Shown here: positions 56,778 to 64,000 of the stretch, piece after piece
Layout of the letters: each line of letters opens with the position of its first letter
Numbering within the stretch: the first letter of the stretch is position 1
NCBI GenBank assembly: GCA_022497155.1
Contig: MU385715.1
Location: 1,240,001-1,304,000 of the forward strand
Origin: Whalleya microplaca
Taxonomy: Eukaryota; Ascomycota; Sordariomycetes; Xylariales; Xylariaceae
Direction: 5' to 3'
Length of the DNA stretch: 64,000 nt
The notes under the pieces: generated by a model
The model's database searches: none
The model's input: the letters and a program-made list of their open reading frames with translations, nothing else
What the model was told of the DNA's origin: nothing
Program-made: the position numbers and the translations under genes

Positions 56778-58203
56778 GGCACATGACCGGCACTACTCCA
56801 TATAGCCACAGGATGTTGGGCGTATACCAGCCACCTGAATTACATATCATTCACCTTATAATCCAACAACATACATGTGATAACTAGGAGAAGCGACAAT
56901 GACCAAGCCGATATCCTGAGCTGCCATTTGCGCTGATGGCCAATTAATTCAGGAATACCCTTCCAGTCTTGTGTTTATCTGGATTTCGGATGGAGGGCAA
57001 TGTATTCATTCCTGTCAATGGTGGGACATAGGTGACACGATAAGCTTATTCGAGTAATAAGGATGCATGAAGTGCAAGCGAGAACGTGGCGCTTCGGGGT
57101 GACCACAAGCATTTATTCGGAACACAGACTGATAATGACTCGCTTTTATATGTCACCACTGTGTCTAGGCTGACATGTCAGCCTTGATGCGCCCAAGAGA
57201 CTATGGAATGTGAGTACATAGTACCTAATCACAGGGTTCTTATCAACTCAACTAATTAGTTAAGTTGACTTGATTTAACTTGACTTAACATGATACAATT
57301 GGTATTTTTTTTTGTTAATTAAAAAAATCAACTTGAAGCGTATGTTTGACTTGATACTAGTCAATTATTTTTAGATTATTATTAGTCATATAAGCCACCG
57401 TATAAGCCACCTATCGTAAGGTTTTCTGGCGTTGTACTTTTGCTATATCAAGAGATTAGAGGAGGGCCTAAAAAAGATTCAGGGGTTAAGGGGTAATTTC
57501 AGTGGTAATTATATATATTACTAATCAAGTCAAGTTGTAAATATCCTCAAGTCAACTGTAAAAATCGATTATTTGACTTAACTTAACTCAAGTCAAGTAA
57601 AGTGGTTTACTTGACTTGATTTTACTTCGTGAGAACGCTGCGGGCCAATCAGGTCTTGCCATGCCAGGATAACACAAATAATTAATTTACTTGTGACGTT
57701 CAATGGGCCTTGCCGGTTTATTAGCGTGCATATGAGTCGTATGTTTAAAGATTTAATTTGTTCCAATTTGTCCTCAGGCTGCTAGGTACCAATATAGGGG
57801 CGGTGTCGGATGCTCCCATGCTTGCATGCTAGCTGCCATTCGTGATACGATGGAATTCAAGATTTTCAAAGACAGCGCTAAGAGATAATGGTGTGTGACA
57901 CAAATGGGCTGTCTTCTTCGAGTCTCATAGAGTCCAGGGTCTAATTCCTAAGTCATTTACCTTTCGCAGTGTGGCACCCAGGCAACGTGTCCTTGTCACA
58001 AACACCACCGGAGTAGTCGTGTTATCACATATCCTCCCGATTCAACACCTTCCTCAATTCATCCTATTCCACGATAGATGCCACCAGATTCTTAAAGTGA
58101 AACACGTATAAGCCTTCATACTCCAGCGAACGATTTCTTCCATAATTACACACTACAACTAGCCTTTGATCAACCATCCCCTACTGATTCCTATGGGACT
58201 ATA
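56778..58203. other. Intergenic with inverted-repeat-rich segment
   Basis: 1.4 kb without a gene. The middle part (57240-57625) is the CAAGTCAA-rich repeat listed separately. The right part is the upstream region of the membrane-protein gene, with CCACGATAG and CACACTACAACTAGCC words of no assigned role. Confidence 0.5.
57240..57625. repeat. CAAGTCAA/TTGACTTG-rich inverted repeat segment (MITE-like)
   Basis: The left end carries TTAAGTTGACTTGATTTAAC and TTGACTTAAC; the right end carries the opposite orientation, GACTTAACTTAACTCAAGTC and AAGTAAAGTGGTTTACTTGA. The interior is AT-rich with further TTGACTTG words. The arrangement suggests a decayed foldback or MITE element. I cannot define exact ends or a target duplication. 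Confidence 0.5.
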
Positions 58204-59124
58204 ATGGAGAAACGTCAAAAATTCAGCATATTTTCGAGGCCCTCAATGCCAAAAATAGTCGACCTGAAATTATATTATCAAGGGAAATGGAATAGTACAA
58301 AGCTCGCCTTGAGATGTTCCAGCTTCGTCTTTTGCATTATTTTGATCGGTTTATCTGTTGGAAAGAAGACCGATACTTTGGTGCCGGGTTATTATCCTGC
58401 TTGGTATTTTTGCACTCCACCTGTGAGCTAGCATATCACTGTATTCTCATAGTTGTACGCCAATTGACGCTGTTAAGTAGGCAGTGATAAGTACCCTTTG
58501 TGATACTGCCGAGTTTGTTCTTATCCGCGTTCGAAAACGAAATCCTGGATTCCTGCCAGGTTGGCATGTCGCCATCGAATTTCTAATCTTCAGTCTGAAT
58601 ATAACCGCTGTAACCTTTTTAGCGATAGATGTATCCGCAACCTCCTACACGGATGCCTTCCACGCGTATCACTTGCTGGGATCGCATCTTGCATCCAAAT
58701 CCTTGAAATATCAACTGGTAGCATCAATATGTTTTTTGGCACTGTTGAGGTGAGTGATTACGATCGCATAAATCCGTTGCAGAATCTGATTGGCCAGGAT
58801 AGTATAACACGATTTATTTTATTCGTATTTGCTTGTATAGAAACACAAAGACGGAATAGAGCCGAACAGGTGCAACAAGTTTTACAGGCTTTGCGCCGAA
58901 CCAATGAGAATATCAACGAAAATATCCCAGCTCATATAACAAACGATCCGCTTTATCAACAAGCCAATGATTATATAAATCATACATATTATGGCCAATA
59001 TGTCCCAATTCAAGAACTATCTGCGACAATAAGATCTCCACAAGAACTTAGTAATGAGCCTGCATTTCAGCTCGAAATGCCAGGGGATAGGATATTCCCG
59101 GTTGAATTGTCGGTGTTGAAATAA
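58204..59124 (+). CDS. Four-helix integral membrane protein, unknown function
   Basis: Three exons, 58204-58422, 58481-58749 and 58803-59124, with GTGAGC and GTGAGT donors, give 269 residues. Membrane segments: residues ~38-57 (LRCSSFVFCIILIGLSVG), a weaker one after the first splice (ISTLCDTAEFVLI), a strong one (VAIEFLIFSLNITAVTFLAI) and one spanning the last splice (VASICFLALL then FILFVFACIE). A soluble C-terminal tail of about 95 residues follows, beginning TQRRNRAEQVQQVLQALRR. The layout is like small fungal four-TM proteins of unknown function often found near accessory or secondary-metabolism genes. I do not recognise a named family. It lies between the C-domain relic and the Zn2Cys6 regulator. 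Confidence 0.75.
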
Positions 59125-59762
59125 AGAATGAAACTTTAATAGAAGCTAGTTTTGATATTGAAGAATTATTACTATCACATCTAGAACAAAACAGTTAAGG
59201 TAGGAGTGTAACAAAGAGGGGTTAAGGCAAAGAACTAGTTTACTTCAAGATCACGTCTCTCTCCTTCACAATACATCTTTTTTTCACTCAGAATCTTTCC
59301 AAGACAATTGAACATCAAGGCTTATATAACTGTGGTTAGCTGAGACAGGGACTATCTGCAGTAACAAGCGAAGCAAGGTGTGTGTAGCTAAAAAGGTGAT
59401 GGGCAGCCCTGGCAACATGGGTCGGTGTGGATTTATATAAGAGTGGTCTGTGCATAAAGCAATAAAAGAGGAAATCCTGTTCGTTAGTAATCCTTCCTGG
59501 ACTATCATTAGTAAAGATTTTAGCTGTTTTCTAGGTTTGAAAATAAAATGCTACTGAACTTTATAGTATAGAAGTTAACAGACATTAGGTTTTATATACA
59601 TCATATAATGCATTGGCAGTTGTTACATAACTTGTGTACGCAAGTAAGGAGGGCTCGGGTGGGGCTTTAGGTAAGGTGGCTTATTTATTCTAGCGATTTG
59701 ATTTGTGATTAGTTCTCGGGTCGACTGGTTCATCCCAGGCCTACCACTATTTCACTTTTACG
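59125..59762. other. Intergenic, promoter of the Zn2Cys6 gene
   Basis: About 640 bp, AT-rich, no gene. It contains the presumed promoter of the regulator; no palindrome stands out. Confidence 0.45.
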
Positions 59763-62000
59763 ATGGCGAGAAAGAAAGCATGTAAAGAGTGTCGCCAGCA
59801 AAAAGTATGTCTTCCCATATTACAGCAAGAACGTGTTAACATGAAGAGCAGATCAGGTGTCATACCGAACCTCCCGGGGCCTGTTCACGATGCCAGCGAA
59901 TGGGCCTGAAGTGCGTCACCGCCTCAAATTCAGATCATAGGCAAACAAAAGCTCAATTACAACGTGAGCTTGACATGTTAAAACGCGCTGGTCCGTCGTC
60001 AAGAAACGATTTCGCAGCAACTCGGTCTGGTGGAAGCGCCATAGACCCATCGCCTTGTATAGATGTCCCATCTTCAACAACATGCAACATTTTGCTCACG
60101 ACCCCTAACCATGTCTCTGTTTTCACGTCAGATAACAGTCAATGCTCACCTAGAACATTTAACGGGCAAGAAATTGAGGCCCGAGAAATTCAAGCTTGTT
60201 TTGATCTGTAAGCTTGTTTCATTTCGTCCGCCGTGCATCTAATCTCAAAAAATCTTGAATGCTAATTGAAAAGCTTCTTTCGGGACTATTCGCCTTTCTT
60301 TCCAATTCTCGAACCACGTTTGAGCCCAGATGAGTATCACGGACGCTCGCCGTTTCTCTTCTGGACAATTATATTTATCGGGAGCCGAAGATATCCGGGT
60401 GATACTACGTCGCTGCGACACCTAGGTTCGAAGATAAACTCGGTAGCACTCTCATCTCTTGAATCACGTGCAAGTCCAATTGAGACGATCCAGGGGCTTC
60501 TGCTTCTTTGCCTTTGGCCTGTTCCGATTAACACGATGCACAAGGACCTCAGTCACATTCTTAGTGGCGCAGCAGTCCATCTAGCCACGCAGGTCGGTCT
60601 TCATGTCAGGGGCTCTGGCCAAGACTTTGCGAGGGTTAAGCTGGACAGTGACCAAACCCAGAAGATTTTACGGGAACAATTGTGGACATATTGCATTATG
60701 ATTTCTCAGAGGTAAGAATAATGGATGATGATGGGACTGATTGACATAGCTTGCTAAGGTGAACTAGCACAAGTCTCCGAGAGGGCATCCCACCTCTTAT
60801 TTTGGCAGAATCTACCTCTCTCGACCCTAACCACACTGACACCATTACTGGATTACCCACAGAGATGCAGATACATCAGAAGATGCACGATATTCTTAAA
60901 TCTGCAACCCAGGCAATGTTGAGAATGCTACCGATGACAACGGTCACCAGCCACTCAAATGCGAATGCCCTCGCCCCTTTCATAGATCTGTATGATAGCC
61001 AATTGCTAAGTCTTAGAAGCGAACAACTTAGCACTATGAGTGAGTGTGGCCTATTCTCTATATTCAGACTTGACTGACTTGGTTAGATATGATCTATCTA
61101 TGTCTTTGCCGCCTGCACATCTTGACGTACTATTTTCTCGACCAACCGCTGAATATTAATGAAGAAGGGTTCATACGACTGTACAGCGCCGCATGTAGTC
61201 TAATCGAAAGCATTGTGGCCTATGAACCTCGTGATTCTTTCATCAAAGTCTGTCCTATTCCTATTGAACGGGGGGTCCAGTTAGCAGCGATCTCAATTCT
61301 CAAAGTCCATAGGAGTAAGCTATCTTCGTTCATCGACTCTAGCGCTGGTGAAAGGGCGTACTTCTCTGCCATTACATTGAGTCGCAAAGCATCGCTAGAA
61401 GATGGAGACCTTTCATCGAGGGCTGCAATTAGTGAGTCATTTCCTACACACATTACCGAAATTTCATCGGGGTAATAGCTATTTATCCCGGTTTTCTTTA
61501 TAGGCAGGTTGGATGACAATCGTCCTACGACACGGCTAAGCATCCAGAACTTACTACAAAACAGTAGTCACTGACCCTGTGCGTTTAAGTCTTAAGTCAA
61601 CTATGGGCAAGTCAGAGTATATTCAAGTGCCAGGGACGCGAGATGTGTAGACTTGGTACTAGGATACGAAGCAGAATGTCTATGAGTGTCGTCTTCGATT
61701 GCTTCTGGTGGTGGAGAGAAGAATTTGCCGGACAGCCCAGCCCGTATCAGGATGAGCTCCGGCTACCGAGTAAGTTTTGGGCACCCAATTAAGTTGCAAG
61801 TGTCTTTGCTTATCTTTGTTGGCGTAGCTCAAGAACCCCCAACTACCATCAATGGCCCGAATCAAACTGGCGAAGTCGCTCCGTTATCTCTCCAGCCACT
61901 ACCACCGGCCGACCCGTACGGTAACAGCTTCGGGTTTCCTGAAGAACCCTTTCCAGACTATGACTGGGCTGCCAACTTTGATTTCAATGACTTCATCTAG
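59763..62000 (+). CDS. Zn2Cys6 transcription factor
   Basis: A nuclear fungal regulator. The zinc cluster is complete: C-x2-C-x6-C-x9-C-x2-C-x6-C, reading CKECRQQK before intron 1 and IRCHTEPPGACSRCQ after it. I read eight exons: 59763-59804, 59852-60207, 60274-60711, 60768-61039, 61087-61431, 61504-61539, 61590-61769 and 61828-62000, giving 613 residues. A short basic linker and coiled-coil-like stretch (TKAQLQRELDMLKRAG) follows. The fungal-specific middle region has FFPILEPRLSP, GLLLLCLWPVP and GAAVHLATQVGLH; QLWASQSIFK and FDCFWWWREEFAGQPSP precede an acidic C terminus (DYDWAANFDFNDF). The sixth intron needs a GC donor (61540) to join with correct phase; skipping exon 6 is an alternative. 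As the only regulator here it is a candidate controller of the neighbouring genes. Confidence 0.85.
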
Positions 62001-62779
62001 ACTCGTGTGAATGATAGAATACCACAATGAAGCTTATTTGGTTCATGCAGTAGCTAGGTAATACAGCTGGCCCTATCAATGTTATGAGTGGTTGCTACAT
62101 CATCGAATGTCTTAATACTGAATAGTCAAGTTTATCCCCACATTCAAGTATTTTAAGATAGATTCATTATCAACCGCAATATTAAGTTTGATATTTCTCG
62201 CTCGTCCTCGACCGTTACAACCATGTTTTACAAAATCAGAAGTGTTTCACCCACGTCAAAAATGATAACAACTACAATTAGTTTCAAACGCATCGAAATT
62301 AGACGTTCATTCTCTAATTTATTTGTTTATCATGTTTACTTCGGTAGCTTCGATGATTAATTGCCATTAACTGTATTAGTATTCACAGAGCGGTCTCTTG
62401 GCACTCGACGGTCTGGTTGATACTGCCTCGGTCTGTTATAAGAAACACTTACCTCGTGCAACTCGTAAGTTAGTAAGACTTGAGCTGCATGTTGTTTAGA
62501 ATTGATTCCTGTTGACTGAAATATGTTTTGGATGGACCCTATGGGTGTCGGTGTATGTACGGATTGGTTTACGTATCACAAAATGTCGGTCAACGCTCAA
62601 CTACTTCCCCACAGTAGACCCTTCAAACTCACCAAACACGGGGCAGATTGACAGTGGCAGCGCTCCATTATTTTCTCTATTGTTGCATTTCACACTTTGT
62701 TCCGCGGCCGGCAACACGTCTCCTCATTCTCCTAACTCCTGCTTGCGTAATACTGCTTGTTATCGGTGCGACTGCAAAC
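62001..62779. other. Intergenic, no gene seen
   Basis: AT-rich, about 780 bp. The reading frame of the next gene stays open upstream to 62648 but with no family character, so a short upstream exon for it cannot be excluded. Confidence 0.45.
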
Positions 62780-63574
62780 ATGGAGACATACACCCAAGAC
62801 GACGCAACAGGCGTCCCCCAGGCACCGGGAAATGAACACACAGAACTACTCTCTTTTCTACAGTATTTTGAGACCCTGTTTATCGTTGACGATTCCGATC
62901 ACATGAAAAGACAATGGAGTGACGTATCGGCCCTCATCCAGGCCGTCGCCCCAATCTGTCTCAAGTACGACGAAAACGGCATTGACATCTACTTCATCAA
63001 TCACCGACCCTTGTTCTACTTCCCGGGCATGTCCGTGCGCAAGTCCGGGTACAACCACATCGGCAAAGTCCACAGCGACAGCGGGAAGCGCGACAGCGCG
63101 CAGGCCATCTTCCGCGACGTCAAGGCTGGCGGTAAATGCAAGCTAGGCGCGCGGCTAAAGAAGATACTGTCGTGGTACATCGAGCAGCTGAAGGCGGATC
63201 CGCAGCGGGCCCCGCTCAACATCATCGTCATCACAGCCGGCATCTCAGACGACGACTTCACGGCGCCCCTCCTCGAGGCCGCGAAGGCGCTCGACGGCAT
63301 GAAGGCCCCGGAGCATCAGCTCGGCGTGATGCTCTTCCAGCTCGGCGATAATGAGGAGGCGCGGAAGAAATTTGAGCATGCGGACGATCACATGTGGAAG
63401 GCGGCGGGTACTCGTGATATTGTCGACACCGTGGCGTGGCGTGGCTGGCCCGCAAGCTTCACCTCGGATGACATGGTGAAAGCGGTGTTGGGTGCGGTGT
63501 CTAAGAAGATGGACGGGGCCAAGTCAGCACTGGCGGGTACGGCGCCTCCAGAGCGTCGTGAGACGACTATCTGA
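62780..63574 (+). CDS. VWA-like domain protein
   Basis: A single-exon protein of 264 residues from the ATG at 62780 (context AACATGG). Residues ~35-210 resemble the fungal von Willebrand factor A-like domain: an opening strand and metal-site-like turn FETLFIVDDSDHMKRQW, then ICLKYDENGIDIYFINH, KKILSWYIEQLK, a strand PLNIIVITAGISDDD and, later, QLGVMLFQLGDNEEARKKF and the terminal DIVDTVAWRG. The classical D-x-S-x-S metal motif is here D-D-S-D-H, so metal binding may be changed. Such proteins are widespread and uncharacterised in ascomycetes and are mostly soluble. No clear link to neighbouring genes. Confidence 0.8.
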   Translation: METYTQDDATGVPQAPGNEHTELLSFLQYFETLFIVDDSDHMKRQWSDVSALIQAVAPICLKYDENGIDIYFINHRPLFYFPGMSVRKSGYNHIGKVHSDSGKRDSAQAIFRDVKAGGKCKLGARLKKILSWYIEQLKADPQRAPLNIIVITAGISDDDFTAPLLEAAKALDGMKAPEHQLGVMLFQLGDNEEARKKFEHADDHMWKAAGTRDIVDTVAWRGWPASFTSDDMVKAVLGAVSKKMDGAKSALAGTAPPERRETTI

Positions 63575-64000
63575 TACGGCTCCTTATGTATGGAGACCTC
63601 CATCCTCATGACTTTGTTGACCAGTTCAGAGGCTAATGAAAAAGTTGAATTGGAGCCTCTGATGTGAACGTATAGCTTCCCATATACCCTTGTTCTAGTG
63701 TCGCAAAGCCCTATTCAAGTATGAAGTGATATTGTGCTACAAACCTCTCCCACGTCCTACCCCCGTAAAACTGAAAACCTATTCTGTTGAACATGTATTT
63801 TAGGTATTTCGCGTGAAAAACATGATAACGTGTAAAACTATGACGGAATAGCACTAAACCCTATAAAATTACTTGATGTACGGAAGATAGTCGTAGAGAC
63901 GGTTGCATCTTAGTAAGAGATTGTATATGGTGTAGTTGCTGATGCGGATATGTATTTCATCTCCATAGATACATCTATTTGTAATACACATTCACTAGGC
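63575..64000. other. Terminal stretch, no gene seen
   Basis: AT-rich 3' region of the VWA-like gene up to the window end. No supported feature. Confidence 0.5.

Overview
The window looks like nuclear DNA of a filamentous ascomycete (Pezizomycotina). The genes carry short introns (about 45-160 nt) with GTRNGY-type donors and CTAAC/CTGAC branch points. The families present are typical of these fungi: Zn2Cys6 regulator, 2EXR and DUF6594 proteins, a PNP-NACHT NLR relic, fungal MED4 and QCR10. The transposons are strongly AT-shifted in the way repeat-induced point mutation (RIP) produces. I cannot fix the species. All gene models are read by eye from reading frames and splice signals. I found no tRNA, rRNA or CRISPR array.

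Layout. (1) 0.5-15.2 kb is an aromatic-catabolism-like neighbourhood: a small Dabb-type protein, fumarylacetoacetase and homogentisate dioxygenase (divergent), an APC-superfamily permease, a salicylate-hydroxylase-like FAD monooxygenase, a small cupin and an aldehyde dehydrogenase. Together they could import a substrate, oxidise an aldehyde to an acid, hydroxylate the ring and cleave homogentisate to fumarate and acetoacetate. The maleylacetoacetate isomerase step is missing here. (2) 16.3-18.5 kb is a decayed PNP-NACHT NLR pseudogene. (3) 19.6-27.8 kb is one AT-rich, RIP-like Ty1/copia LTR retrotransposon with a 5-bp target duplication, followed at 28.3-29.7 kb by a RIP-decayed Tc1/mariner element. 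(4) 30.7-34.6 kb holds a DUF6594 membrane protein and a ten-exon sugar transporter, then a hAT-type MITE with a perfect 8-bp target duplication (34.86-35.34 kb). (5) 35.7-46 kb is a GC-rich housekeeping island: 2EXR protein, MED4, QCR10, mitochondrial dihydroorotate dehydrogenase, ALG10 and a small conserved fungal protein. (6) 46-49.9 kb is gene-poor, with microsatellites and a 10-N assembly gap. (7) 49.9-63.6 kb is a second accessory segment: a divergent pair of an isocitrate lyase/PEP mutase-family lyase and a fused aconitase-family hydro-lyase with an extra N-terminal domain, an orphan NRPS condensation domain broken by one stop codon, a four-helix membrane protein, a Zn2Cys6 regulator and a VWA-like protein.

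The two most interesting units are the homogentisate neighbourhood without its isomerase, and the lyase/hydro-lyase pair, which pairs enzyme families used in (methyl)citrate- or dimethylmalate-type chemistry beside a pathway-style regulator.
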